Shown here in pieces: positions 7,599 through 15,744 of a stretch of 58,566 nucleotides of DNA. The position numbers and the translations under genes were made by a program. Position 1 is the first letter of the stretch. Each line of letters begins with the position of its first letter. Under the pieces are notes generated by a model, which worked only from the letters and a program-made list of their open reading frames with translations, was not told the DNA's origin and did no database searches. The stretch covers positions 1 through 58,566 of the forward strand of contig CAYSID010000001.1 in assembly GCA_964431075.1 (NCBI GenBank), read 5' to 3'. Source of the DNA: CAYHSW01 sp964431075. GTDB taxonomy: Bacteria; Patescibacteriota; Microgenomatia; JAMCZE01.

Positions 7599-9231
7599 AT
7601 AGGCGGGATTTTACTTCCCCAAGTTTTTTCTCCCGTTCCAGCAGAAACCACTTGCGGTCGGCCGCGTGTTCGTGGATAATCCGGGTAATACTTGCCCCCT
7701 CAAGATCGGTAGGTAAGGATACGTAATGAGCCCCCCGCTCGTAAAGTTTGGCCGCTTGAGCCAAATCCTCGGCAGTTAAAATAATAACTGCCCTGGACTG
7801 TATTTTTTCCAAATAATCCAAAACCGCCAAATTATCCTTCAAATCCCGGACCGTTGAGACGACCAAATCAGCCTTGATTAGATTAAGGCTTTCTAAAACC
7901 TCAAGATCGGCCGCGTCGCCGTAGACGCAATTTATAGCCTTACTATTCAACTCTTCGACCACATCGGGGTTAAAGTCCAAAACCACGACATCCTCGCCGA
8001 AAATCGGCTTCAAACCATGCAGAATAATCCCTCCCGCCCGATGGCAGCCAATAAGGACGGCATGGTTCTCCAATGGTTTGGTTTGAGCGGTTTCCGCAAC
8101 TTTTACCTGCCGCTCCAGTTTCTTTAACGGCCGGCGTAGAAACTGGTAAAGCCTGCGGGAATGAGTCATTAGAAACGAGGAGATAATAAATGAGGAAACG
8201 GCGGCAAAAATAACCGGCGACATTAAACCGGAATCCACCAGACCATTTTTAGAAGCTGCGGCAAGGACGATGAGAGAAAACTCGGAAATAGAGGAAATCA
8301 AAACCGCAGTTTGGAATGAAGCATGGCTGCGAAAGCGCATGAAATTTAACAGCAAATAAAAAATTAAGGGCTTTACCACCACCGCAAAAATTAACAATGT
8401 CAGCGCCAAACTTATCTGATCGCGCACACCGGAAATGGACAAACCGGTTCCCAAATCAAGAAAAAAGATCATGATAAAAAAGTCCCGCAGAGGTTTTATT
8501 TTTCCGGAAATCTGAATCCGATACAATGACTGGGCCAAGGAAACGCCCGCCAGAAAAGCCCCAATCGCCAAAGAAAATCCGGCGAAAATGGAGAGAGAAA
8601 CAAATAATAAACACCAACCGATGGCGGTCAGAAACAAAAGTTCTCCTGATTGGGCGCAGGCATTAAATACTCGGGGCAAAAATTTCTTGCCGGCAATCAA
8701 GGATAACCAGATAAGAAAAACCCCCTTAATAATTAAGGCGGGCAAAGAACCTCCAAGTGACAGCCCCATGAGAAAAATCACCGCCAGCAAATCTTCAATC
8801 AAAAGCGACCCCACGGCAATTTTCCCGTGAAGCGAGGATAGTTCCTTTTCTTCCAGGAGAATTTTAACAACCAAGATCGTGCTGGAAAAAGCGGTTACAA
8901 AAGCAATAATCCCGTGACCGGTCAGAAAAAATAGAGTTATAGTGGTAATTGCCACCTGCCCCAAAGTCACCAAAATTATGTTTTTGCCGAGTTTGCGAAA
9001 TTCCCTCAAATCAAGCTCCATGCCGACCAGAAACAGCAAAAAGGCCAAGCCGACTTCGGGTAAAATCGCCAAAAACTCAAGCTGTTCCGGCTTGACAAGG
9101 TGAAAAGCGGATAATAACGCTCCGGCCAGAATATAGGCGATAAGAATCGGCTGCTTAAATTTGGAGACAACAAGGGCTAAAATGCTGGCAATTGCGATAA
9201 CCAGAGTCAGAAGATATATCTCACTCGCCAT
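7591..9231 (-). CDS. CPA2 cation:proton antiporter with RCK-N domain
   Basis: A 546-aa Kef/NhaP-like exchanger. Residues ~1-380 contain about a dozen membrane segments with the conserved PEVGLAFLLFLVGMEL and SSTILVVKIL helices. Residues ~390-515 form a Rossmann RCK-N (TrkA-N) domain beginning ENHAVLIGCHRAGG. It would move Na+ or K+ against H+ across the membrane under nucleotide control. The ion cannot be told from sequence. It overlaps both neighbours, in an operon with the RNHCP and RluA genes. Confidence 0.9.
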   Translation of the reverse strand: MASEIYLLTLVIAIASILALVVSKFKQPILIAYILAGALLSAFHLVKPEQLEFLAILPEVGLAFLLFLVGMELDLREFRKLGKNIILVTLGQVAITTITLFFLTGHGIIAFVTAFSSTILVVKILLEEKELSSLHGKIAVGSLLIEDLLAVIFLMGLSLGGSLPALIIKGVFLIWLSLIAGKKFLPRVFNACAQSGELLFLTAIGWCLLFVSLSIFAGFSLAIGAFLAGVSLAQSLYRIQISGKIKPLRDFFIMIFFLDLGTGLSISGVRDQISLALTLLIFAVVVKPLIFYLLLNFMRFRSHASFQTAVLISSISEFSLIVLAAASKNGLVDSGLMSPVIFAAVSSFIISSFLMTHSRRLYQFLRRPLKKLERQVKVAETAQTKPLENHAVLIGCHRAGGIILHGLKPIFGEDVVVLDFNPDVVEELNSKAINCVYGDAADLEVLESLNLIKADLVVSTVRDLKDNLAVLDYLEKIQSRAVIILTAEDLAQAAKLYERGAHYVSLPTDLEGASITRIIHEHAADRKWFLLEREKKLGEVKSRLYA

Positions 9232-9913
9232 GGAATAAGTTTAGCACGTTTTGTAAATCAGCGGGCAACGGACTCTCATAGGTTTTGCCTAAAATGGTTA
9301 ATGATGCCGCGTGCAGGAATAACCGCGGGCAGAATTTGAGGTCTTCACGAATTTGCTTTCTCCCCCCATAAATCGGATCGCTAACTATTGGGTGATTAAT
9401 ATATTTCATATGAACCCTTATTTGATGGGTTCGACCGGTTTTTGGTTGTACCTCTAATAAAGTAAACTGCATTCCTGTATGCCTGCATATCTGTATAGCT
9501 TTATAGATGGTTTCGGCCTCCCGTCCTCCCGGAAACACCCCAAAACGTGTCCGGTTAAAGGGATTCCGTCCAATTGGGACATTAACCGTTCCGGATGGCG
9601 GTTCTACCGCCCCGTGAACTAAAGCATAATATTTTTTTATTGTTTCCCTGTTTTGAAACGGCAACTTTAATTTACTGTAACTTTCGGGGGTTTTGGCAAT
9701 CACTAAAACCCCAGACGTGTCTTTGTCTAAACGATGGACAATCCCCGATTTTTCATAAAATTCGGTTTGGGAATTTGGAATTTGGAATTTGGAATTTAAC
9801 CAGTCCTGTATTGTCTCTTGATTTTTTGTCGTCTCGGCATTATTAACGGTAATCCCCCACGGCTTATCAACAACTAAAAGACTTTCGTCCTCAAAAATTA
9901 TTTTTACATCCAT
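9221..9913 (-). CDS. RluA-family pseudouridine synthase
   Basis: A 230-aa pseudouridine synthase with the RluA motif HRLDKDTSG at 60-68 (catalytic Asp63), followed by the PKTGRTHQIRVH and PIVSDPIYGG blocks. The N-terminal S4 domain of RluD is absent. The exact RNA position modified (23S or tRNA) cannot be assigned. An NSKFQIPNSQ segment at about 40-49, just before the catalytic motif, is encoded by a GGAATTT tandem repeat (9766-9798), apparently a tolerated insertion. Confidence 0.9.
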   Translation of the reverse strand: MDVKIIFEDESLLVVDKPWGITVNNAETTKNQETIQDWLNSKFQIPNSQTEFYEKSGIVHRLDKDTSGVLVIAKTPESYSKLKLPFQNRETIKKYYALVHGAVEPPSGTVNVPIGRNPFNRTRFGVFPGGREAETIYKAIQICRHTGMQFTLLEVQPKTGRTHQIRVHMKYINHPIVSDPIYGGRKQIREDLKFCPRLFLHAASLTILGKTYESPLPADLQNVLNLFHGE

Positions 9914-9994
9914 AACGCTATTATATTGCTATTTTAGAAATTATATATTGACAATTGGACAATGGAGATTCGTCTATTAGACTTATTTATTGAT

Positions 9995-10771
9995 TCACTT
10001 CTTCTTTGCGCAGGAAACACAAATTGTGGCCATGGGAATCGCCGCCAAACGGTCGGTATCAATCATCTTGCCGCATTTTTCACAAATGCCATATTTTCCG
10101 ATCCTAATTTTGGTCAGAGCCTTTTTGATTTCAATAAGCAGTCCGTTCATCTGTCGCATCAGGATCTGGGTCCGTTCATGGCCCGATTTTTGATTGGCTT
10201 CGTTGTCATTGGCGGCCTGATCTAAAAGACGGCTTTTATCCTCAAACGGATCCTCTTTTTTGAGTTCGGCCAATTGGTGCTCCGTCGATCGCTTGCGGTC
10301 TTCTAGATATTTTTTTATACCCGTCAAAACGTTTTGGGGAAATTTAATCATAACTTTTACTATTCTAGTATATTTGACCAAAAATAAAAGGAGGGAAAAC
10401 ACTATACCCTCTCTTGTCGCCAAATTACCGGAAACCCCGGTCATGATAATCCCGGGCCAACTGTAAAGCCGGACTGTTTTTATCAAATTTTTCCGTTCGC
10501 GAATAAATATGACGGCCGCGACCCCAAAAACCGCTCCGAGGTAAGAAAACCCCGGATATTTGACAAATAATAAAATCCTTCCCAAATCAGAAAACGTTTC
10601 CTGGTTAAAAAGGCAAAACAAAAGTCGTCCAAAAACAATGCCAAAAAAAACCGCCGCCAACATGGTATCAATCACCCGCTCTTCGTTTAAAGCCTCCTTC
10701 CGCGCTTGCCGCCATAAAACAAAAGCGGCAGTTAAAAATCCAAAACCAATTATTAGTCCGTATGGATTCAT
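9995..10771 (-). CDS. Lgt-like membrane domain fused to DksA/TraR zinc-finger domain
   Basis: A 258-aa single frame. Residues 1-135 have about four membrane helices resembling the N-terminus of prolipoprotein diacylglyceryl transferase, but the catalytic GRxGNF-type motif is not seen. Residues ~141-258 are a DksA/TraR module: MIKFPQNVLTGIKKYLEDR, a coiled-coil hairpin with KKEDPFEDKSR and GHER, and a C4 zinc finger at Cys230, Cys233, Cys251 and Cys254 ending MIDTDRLAAIP...CVSC. DksA-type proteins bind RNA polymerase in its secondary channel. Met141 could serve as an internal start for a soluble DksA. The gene overlaps the MFS gene by four bases (ATGA). Confidence 0.8.
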   Translation of the reverse strand: MNPYGLIIGFGFLTAAFVLWRQARKEALNEERVIDTMLAAVFFGIVFGRLLFCLFNQETFSDLGRILLFVKYPGFSYLGAVFGVAAVIFIRERKNLIKTVRLYSWPGIIMTGVSGNLATREGIVFSLLLFLVKYTRIVKVMIKFPQNVLTGIKKYLEDRKRSTEHQLAELKKEDPFEDKSRLLDQAANDNEANQKSGHERTQILMRQMNGLLIEIKKALTKIRIGKYGICEKCGKMIDTDRLAAIPMATICVSCAKKK

Positions 10772-12003
10772 AATCTCCCAAGCTCCTTATTTATCTTAAG
10801 TAGCGCAATAATGATTATAACTCCAAACCCGGCAAAAACACGGTCCACTCCAAAGAGATCCGACATTGTTCCCGAGAGAATCACAGGCAGCGCAAACACC
10901 AAGCCGCCAAGGGCTGTCAGGACGCCGTAAACCCGGCTTCTAATTTGTTCTGCCGTTTCCGCCTGTAAAATAGTGTTACAGGAAACGTCAACCAAAGCAT
11001 TAAAAAAACCCAAGCCAAATAAAAATAACTGGGCAAATAAAATATTGGGAGCAAAACCAAGAAGGATCATAAACAATCCCGCGCCGAAAATCCCCGTTGG
11101 AATCGCCCGCGACGGAATTATTTTCCTTCCGAATTGCGAGACAACCACCGCTCCGAGAACAATCCCGAAAATCGCCGGACCCAAAAGCTTGACCGAAGCG
11201 TCATTGACATTAAGATGCAAATTGGCGTCGGCAAACCCCGGCAATAAAGTGGTTATTGAGGCAATTACTGTCTGGGATCCCACTAATAAACTCATCGCCA
11301 AAAGAATTTTGTTATTTTTTAAGACATAGTTTTTACCTTCGATCAATTCACTTTTTATCCTTTTGACAACCTCAAAACCCCAACAGTTTTTAAACAAACC
11401 GAGATTTCTTTTTAGCGCCGGCAGAATCGACTGGCCGGGAATCTGAATTACGTTTAAAGAAGCGATAAGATAGACGACAAAAACGATAAAAATTGTCTTA
11501 TCAAGCCCTAAAAGACCAAGGAGCGGTCCGGCAAACAGGCCGCCGGCGAGCATGGTTATAAAAATTGTCAGGGTAAAAACTCCGTTGGCCGTCAGAAGAT
11601 TCTTTTGGGGGACCAAATTAGGAATAATCGGAGCTTCGGCAGGGACAAAAAACTGGGTAATCAAGGAAACGACTGCGGCAAGAAAATAGATAAAAATAAT
11701 CGTCTCTTGGGAAAAAAGAAACAGCAAAACCACCAGAGCCCGGGAAAAATTGGTTAAAAACAAGACGACTCTTTTATCGTACCGGTCCACAATAACTCCG
11801 GCCAGGGAGCCAAAAAGGGCCTGGGGAACAATAAAAGACAGGGTTAAGAGGGATACGGCGGTGTTGCGACCGGTTAGATTATAAGTCTGAATAGCCAAGA
11901 CGAAGGTCAGTAGATTTATCCCGATCTGGGAAAAAAGTTGGGCCAGCCACAAGGCCCGAAATGACCTAATTTTTAAAATTTCCCAAACGGCAATCTTCCC
12001 CAT
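10768..12003 (-). CDS. MFS transporter
   Basis: A 411-aa protein with twelve likely membrane helices. The motif-A-like segment GVIVDRYDKRVVL lies in the loop after helix 2 (about 68-80). The overall pattern matches the enterobactin exporter/EntS-like drug-efflux branch of the major facilitator superfamily. The substrate is unknown. It is the first gene of a two-gene unit with the DksA fusion. Confidence 0.85.
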   Translation of the reverse strand: MGKIAVWEILKIRSFRALWLAQLFSQIGINLLTFVLAIQTYNLTGRNTAVSLLTLSFIVPQALFGSLAGVIVDRYDKRVVLFLTNFSRALVVLLFLFSQETIIFIYFLAAVVSLITQFFVPAEAPIIPNLVPQKNLLTANGVFTLTIFITMLAGGLFAGPLLGLLGLDKTIFIVFVVYLIASLNVIQIPGQSILPALKRNLGLFKNCWGFEVVKRIKSELIEGKNYVLKNNKILLAMSLLVGSQTVIASITTLLPGFADANLHLNVNDASVKLLGPAIFGIVLGAVVVSQFGRKIIPSRAIPTGIFGAGLFMILLGFAPNILFAQLFLFGLGFFNALVDVSCNTILQAETAEQIRSRVYGVLTALGGLVFALPVILSGTMSDLFGVDRVFAGFGVIIIIALLKINKELGRL

Positions 12004-12054
12004 CCGTCTATATTAGCAAATGTTGACAAAATGTGTTATTCTTAAAAACGCCCT

Positions 12055-12495
12055 ATGACCGCGACCGCTCATGCTTTAGTCGGCGCTGCTATCACTGCTA
12101 AAATTCCTGATCCGGCGCTGGCTTTGTCGGTGGCTTTTGTTTCCCACTTTATTTTTGACAAGCTCCCCCACTGGGACGTGATGACCGAAACCGATCACGG
12201 CAACCACAAAACGATTTTTATTAAATCAACAGCTGATGTTTTAACCGGCTTCGGGCTGGTTTTTTTATTTTTTGGAGCCTCCCCCATAATCTTTTTAGGC
12301 GCTTTTGCTGCCCAATTACCCGATTGGTTAGAGATCCCCTCGCTTCTGGGTTTTAAAAATAAGTACTTTCACTGGAACTACCGGCTTCAACACTGGGTCC
12401 ACGATATTTGGTTTAACTCCCGCCTCAAAGCCCCGTGGGGAATAATCACCCAATTAATTGTTATTCTGATCTTTTTATTCTGGGCGCTGAAGTAG
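12055..12495 (+). CDS. DUF457/YdjM-like membrane hydrolase homologue
   Basis: A 146-aa membrane protein starting MTATAHALVGAAI. It has the His/Asp pattern of YdjM-like putative metal-dependent hydrolases: HALVG, SHFIFDKLPHWD (about 30-41), HWNYRLQHWVHD (about 108-119), and three or four hydrophobic segments. The true activity of this family is not established. A possible -10 (TATTCT, 12037-12042) lies 12 bases before the start. Confidence 0.7.
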   Translation: MTATAHALVGAAITAKIPDPALALSVAFVSHFIFDKLPHWDVMTETDHGNHKTIFIKSTADVLTGFGLVFLFFGASPIIFLGAFAAQLPDWLEIPSLLGFKNKYFHWNYRLQHWVHDIWFNSRLKAPWGIITQLIVILIFLFWALK

Positions 12496-12511
12496 TATAA
12501 TTACTAATATC

Positions 12512-12597
12512 GGCGCGGTGCTGGAATTGGTATACGGGCTGGTCTCAAAAACCAGTGAGGTTAACCCCTCATGAGGGTTCGAGTCCCTCCCGCGCCA
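12512..12597 (+). tRNA. tRNA-Leu (CAA)
   Basis: An 86-nt cloverleaf with a long variable arm. The acceptor stem pairs GGCGCGG with CCGCGCC. The anticodon stem CTGGT/ACCAG closes a CTCAAAA loop giving anticodon CAA (codon UUG). A GAGGTTAACCCCTC-type variable arm follows, and the T arm is GAGGG-TTCGAGT-CCCTC. Discriminator A is at 12597 and CCA is not encoded (ACTT follows), so CCA must be added after transcription. Confidence 0.95.
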
Positions 12598-12622
12598 CTT
12601 TTTGTCGACTGTCAATTAGTTG

Positions 12623-12742
12623 TTACGACGCTCTCTTCCCCTCCACCAGATTAAATCTTAATTTATTCCCGGTGAACAGGAAGTTGAACTCGCCGAGGGC
12701 GCCGTTGCGGTGTTTTGCCACCTGTAGGTTAATAGGAATTTT
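12623..12742 (-). pseudogene. Detached 3' end of a dnaB gene
   Basis: On the minus strand this codes for about 39 residues matching the end of DnaB (KIPINLQVAKHRNGALGEFN ... NLVEGKRAS) and then TAA. The intact dnaB at 13491-14828 ends KIPVNLQVAK ... EGKRGS. Bases 12636-12715 are identical to 13504-13583 (80 bp). The ~27 bases on the KIPINLQVAK side differ at nearly every third codon position, and the last two or three codons before the stop differ too. It is a 3' tail without the body of the gene. Confidence 0.9.
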
Positions 12743-12760
12743 TATATGACAATTTTTATA

Positions 12761-12829
12761 TGACAGGGTCAGACCCTGTCACTTATAGTACACGCACAAA
12801 ATTACCCTTGACAGGGTCAGACCCTGACA
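12761..12829. repeat. Two REP-like GGGTCAGACCC palindromes
   Basis: A 21-bp perfect palindrome (12761-12781, centre GGGTCAGACCC with GACA/TGTC flanks) and a near-identical copy at 12809-12829 lie just upstream of the Y1 transposase. Stem-loops of this type are the expected substrates of TnpA_REP (RAYT) proteins. A direct repeat of AATTTTTATATGACA precedes the first palindrome (about 12738-12764). Confidence 0.85.
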
Positions 12830-12843
12830 TGTTAAACTAAATT

Positions 12844-13494
12844 GTGCCGAGAAAAAACTCCAGAAAAATTTATTTTGAGAATGGATTTTACCATGTATAC
12901 AATCGTGGGGTCGAAAAGCGGGAAATTTTTATGGAACCGGCTGACTATGCGTTTTTTCTTCATCTAATTAAAGGGGCTCTGTCCCCACCTGAAAAGCAAA
13001 AACTTTTTGATGAAGGCATTTTTCGTCCACGACGTAAAAATTTCTACGGGAAAATTGATCTTTTATGCTATGTTTTAATGCCAAACCATTTTCATTTCAT
13101 CTTACGTCAAAACGATAAATCAACTATCACTGAATTTATTCGCTCAATTTTGACTTCTTATTCAATGTATTTTAATAAAAAATACGGTCGTGTTGGGGCT
13201 TTATTTCAAGGGGTTTTTAAAGCCATCGATATCCATGAGGAAAATCATCTTTTATGGTTGAGTCGTTATATTCACTTAAATCCAATAAATTTTACAAACT
13301 ACCCTTACTCTTCTTATGATGACTATTTACAAAAGAAAAATACCTCATGGATTAATAAATCGTTAATTTTAGATTATTTTAGCTCTAATCCACTCAAAAA
13401 AAGTAAAAATTATCAGGAGTTTGTCGAGAATAAGAAAAATAATGAAGGCATGGATTTGGAAAATCTCACTCTAGAATCCGATGATCTTGATTAA
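12844..13494 (+). CDS. REP-associated Y1 (HUH) transposase
   Basis: A 216-aa Y1_Tnp domain protein (TnpA_REP/RAYT type) with a GTG start. The beginning GFYHVYNRGVEKREIF is typical. The metal-binding HUH motif is HFH in MPNHFHFIL (about 80-88). The likely nucleophile Tyr lies in the SYSMYFNKKYGRVGALFQG helix (about 103-121). Such enzymes nick single-stranded DNA at REP hairpins. It sits beside two matching palindromes, and its stop shares bases with the dnaB stop on the other strand. Confidence 0.9.
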   Translation: MPRKNSRKIYFENGFYHVYNRGVEKREIFMEPADYAFFLHLIKGALSPPEKQKLFDEGIFRPRRKNFYGKIDLLCYVLMPNHFHFILRQNDKSTITEFIRSILTSYSMYFNKKYGRVGALFQGVFKAIDIHEENHLLWLSRYIHLNPINFTNYPYSSYDDYLQKKNTSWINKSLILDYFSSNPLKKSKNYQEFVENKKNNEGMDLENLTLESDDLD

Positions 13495-14828
13495 CTCCCT
13501 CTTTTCCCCTCCACCAGATTAAATCTTAATTTATTCCCGGTGAACAGGAAGTTGAACTCGCCGAGGGCGCCGTTGCGGTGTTTGGCTACTTGCAGATTAA
13601 CGGGGATCTTCCCCGACTGGACTACTGCCGGATCCTCTTCCGCCCGGTACAAAAACATCACTACGTCTGCATCTTGCTCTATACTACCACTCTCGCGAAG
13701 GTCGGCCAATTGGGGAACCTTTTTCTCCCGCGCTTCCACGGCCCTTGAGAGCTGGGAGAGGGCTAAAACCGGAATTTTTAATTCCCGGGCGATGTTCTTA
13801 AGCGATTGAGAAATAATGGATACTTCTTGTACTCGATTATCGAACTTTCGTCCACAATCAACAAGTTGTAAATAATCAACAATCAAAAATTTAAGGTCAT
13901 GTTCTGCTTGCAGACGGCGCGCCTTGGTTCGCATCTCCATAATATTGATCCCGGGGGTATCGTCAATAAATATCGGGGCTTCACTCAGAACTCCCATCGC
14001 CTCCTGCAACTTATCAAAATCCTCATCATCAAGTTTCATGGTTTTAAGTTTCCAGGCATCAATATCCGCCTGCGTTACCAGCAAGCGGTCTCCTAATTCT
14101 TCCTGCGACATTTCCAATGAAAAAATCCCCACCGGCAGTTTTTCTTTGGTGGCAATATGCAGGGCAATGTTTAGAGAAATGGCAGTCTTCCCAACTCCAG
14201 GACGTGATGCTAAAACCAATAGATTGGAATCCTGCATCCCGGCCAGTAAATTATCAAGGTCGCGAAAACCGGTTGCGAGTCCCCGGTAACCTGTCGCTCC
14301 ACGCTTCTGCAGCTCATCAAGCCGGTCAAAACTCTGGGCAAGTATGTCCTTCATGGGGATAAAATTTTTTGCCAAACTTTCCTGGGAAATAGCGAATAAT
14401 TTTTGTTCGGCGCTGTCCAGTACATCTCGCAACTGTCGGGCTTCATCGAACGCCGAATCAGTTATCTCCGCAGCCGTCTTGATGAGAGACCGTTTGGAGG
14501 CGTGGTCTCTGACAATCCGGCCGTACTGCTCGACATGAGCCGCCGTGGGAACTTTATTCACCAAATCAGACAGGTATTCTATTCCGCCAGCTTCCTTAAG
14601 CTTTTTTTGTTCTTTCAACTTTTCCTTGATCGTCACAAGATCAATCGGTTGGCGCTGTTCAAACAGCGCCAACATGGCGGAGTAAATAAGACCATTGGCG
14701 GGATTATAAAAATGTTCCGGGCGCAAGAAGCCGGCCACTTCGACAATGGCATCACGATCCAGCATAACCGCGCCAAGAACCGATGTTTCGGCGTCGGCAG
14801 AATGAGGGGGAATTTTAGTTACAGCCAT
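13491..14828 (-). CDS. dnaB: Replicative DNA helicase DnaB
   Basis: A 445-aa hexameric helicase that unwinds DNA at the replication fork. The N-terminal primase-interacting domain (about 5-105, PHSADAETSVLGAVM) is followed by the RecA-like ATPase with Walker A SRPGVGKTA (about 208-216), Walker B FLIVDYLQL, and the LSQLSR and RESGSIEQDAD motifs. The last ~30 codons lie in the 80-bp segment duplicated downstream, so the C-terminal tail may have been replaced by an inserted unit. Its start overlaps the MBL-like gene by ten bases. Confidence 0.97.
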   Translation of the reverse strand: MAVTKIPPHSADAETSVLGAVMLDRDAIVEVAGFLRPEHFYNPANGLIYSAMLALFEQRQPIDLVTIKEKLKEQKKLKEAGGIEYLSDLVNKVPTAAHVEQYGRIVRDHASKRSLIKTAAEITDSAFDEARQLRDVLDSAEQKLFAISQESLAKNFIPMKDILAQSFDRLDELQKRGATGYRGLATGFRDLDNLLAGMQDSNLLVLASRPGVGKTAISLNIALHIATKEKLPVGIFSLEMSQEELGDRLLVTQADIDAWKLKTMKLDDEDFDKLQEAMGVLSEAPIFIDDTPGINIMEMRTKARRLQAEHDLKFLIVDYLQLVDCGRKFDNRVQEVSIISQSLKNIARELKIPVLALSQLSRAVEAREKKVPQLADLRESGSIEQDADVVMFLYRAEEDPAVVQSGKIPVNLQVAKHRNGALGEFNFLFTGNKLRFNLVEGKRGS

Positions 14829-15247
14829 ACGACTTCCATTAAATCAGACAATTTGTCCGCAGAAGTCACCAGTTTCGGCAATTTTACTAAACCTTCTTTT
14901 CCCAAGTCCCTGATGACTTTTTTGACATTCTCCTCTTCACCCATGGGAACAACTAGTTTTGGCTCAATTTTAGCCACCGCCGCAGAATCATCGGTGAATA
15001 AAACGTCGACGCCGTCAATTTCCTCTTTTTGACTCGCCGGGTAAAGAAAAACAACCTCGTCAATTTTGGCTCTAAAAATCAATTTATCACCGTCAATAAC
15101 CGCCAAGACCGCCACTCCCTTCACTTCATACTCTCCCGGTCCGGCAATCCTAAAATCCTCAATCAGTAATTCTCCGGGGGCAAAAATTACCGTGCAGTTC
15201 TTACTCTTAACTTTGAAACTTAAACCGCCAACATGAACAATCTCCAT
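14819..15247 (-). CDS. MBL-fold-like protein
   Basis: About 142 aa from MEIVHVGGLSFKVKSKNCT; an upstream Met at 15265 is also possible. The beta-strand pattern and phrases such as GPGEYEVKGV and VLFTDD resemble the L-ascorbate/RNase Z-like branch of the metallo-beta-lactamase fold, but the HxHxDH metal motif is missing. It is probably a non-catalytic or degenerate member. It sits directly upstream of dnaB. Confidence 0.6.
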   Translation of the reverse strand: MEIVHVGGLSFKVKSKNCTVIFAPGELLIEDFRIAGPGEYEVKGVAVLAVIDGDKLIFRAKIDEVVFLYPASQKEEIDGVDVLFTDDSAAVAKIEPKLVVPMGEEENVKKVIRDLGKEGLVKLPKLVTSADKLSDLMEVVWL

Positions 15248-15275
15248 AGACAGTTTATAACCCAATAATGAATTC

Positions 15276-15304
15276 TTGACAATATATCAATTGACGGTTA
15301 TTAT
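15276..15304 (+). promoter_or_regulatory. Promoter of anchored protein gene
   Basis: TTGACA (15276-15281), a 17-base spacer and TATTAT (15299-15304). The ATG at 15316 is 11 bases after the -10, leaving a leader of only a few bases. This is one of the best consensus promoters in the window. Confidence 0.75.
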
Positions 15305-15315
15305 CCGAAAAGCTT

Positions 15316-15744
15316 ATGAAGGAGAAGTTTCTAACCGCTGTGATCGGTCTTGGGATCGGATTAGTTATCGCCGCCGGCATCTTTTTCGGCCCCAATTTTC
15401 TGTCCCGCCTTACTTCCCAAAAAGTCCTGACCTCCCCCGTCTCCCAAATTTCTCCAACTCCTAGCCCCCAAAGCACCCCAAACCCCCTTGTGTCCCTTAC
15501 CTCACCAACCGATCAAATCGTCGCCGCAAAAACCATCGAGGTTGCCGGCCAATCATTTCCCGGAGCAACCATAATCATTACCTCCCCGGCTGACGAACAA
15601 ACGGTCAAGACCGATGACCAAGGTAATTTTAAAGTTAATTTAAAAATTGATGAAGGCGAAAATACAATTCTTGCCGCCACAACTGATCAACGTGGCGCTT
15701 TACAAACCGCTAAAAAACAAATTATTTTAGAAATAAATGAATAG
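15316..15744 (+). CDS. Anchored protein with Ig-like/CarboxypepD-like domain
   Basis: A 142-aa protein: an N-terminal membrane helix (about 7-25, AVIGLGIGLVIAAGIFFG), a Ser/Pro/Thr linker (PTPSPQSTPNP, about 46-58) and a beta-sandwich domain (about 62-140) of the TIEVAGQSFPGATIIITS ... DDQGNFKVNL type. This is typical of surface-displayed repeats in Microgenomates. It probably acts outside the membrane; the ligand is unknown. It overlaps the next gene by eight bases. Confidence 0.75.
   Translation: MKEKFLTAVIGLGIGLVIAAGIFFGPNFLSRLTSQKVLTSPVSQISPTPSPQSTPNPLVSLTSPTDQIVAAKTIEVAGQSFPGATIIITSPADEQTVKTDDQGNFKVNLKIDEGENTILAATTDQRGALQTAKKQIILEINE

Larger units (their letters stand above)
12636..13583. 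mobile_element. Y1-transposase unit bracketed by 80-bp dnaB-tail duplication
   Basis: An exact 80-bp direct repeat (12636-12715 and 13504-13583) encloses two REP-like palindromes and a single transposase gene. The repeat-to-repeat period is 868 bp. The right copy completes the functional dnaB; the left copy is a stranded dnaB tail. This attL/attR-like layout suggests insertion of a circular unit carrying its own dnaB tail, by recombination within the shared core. Confidence 0.65.
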
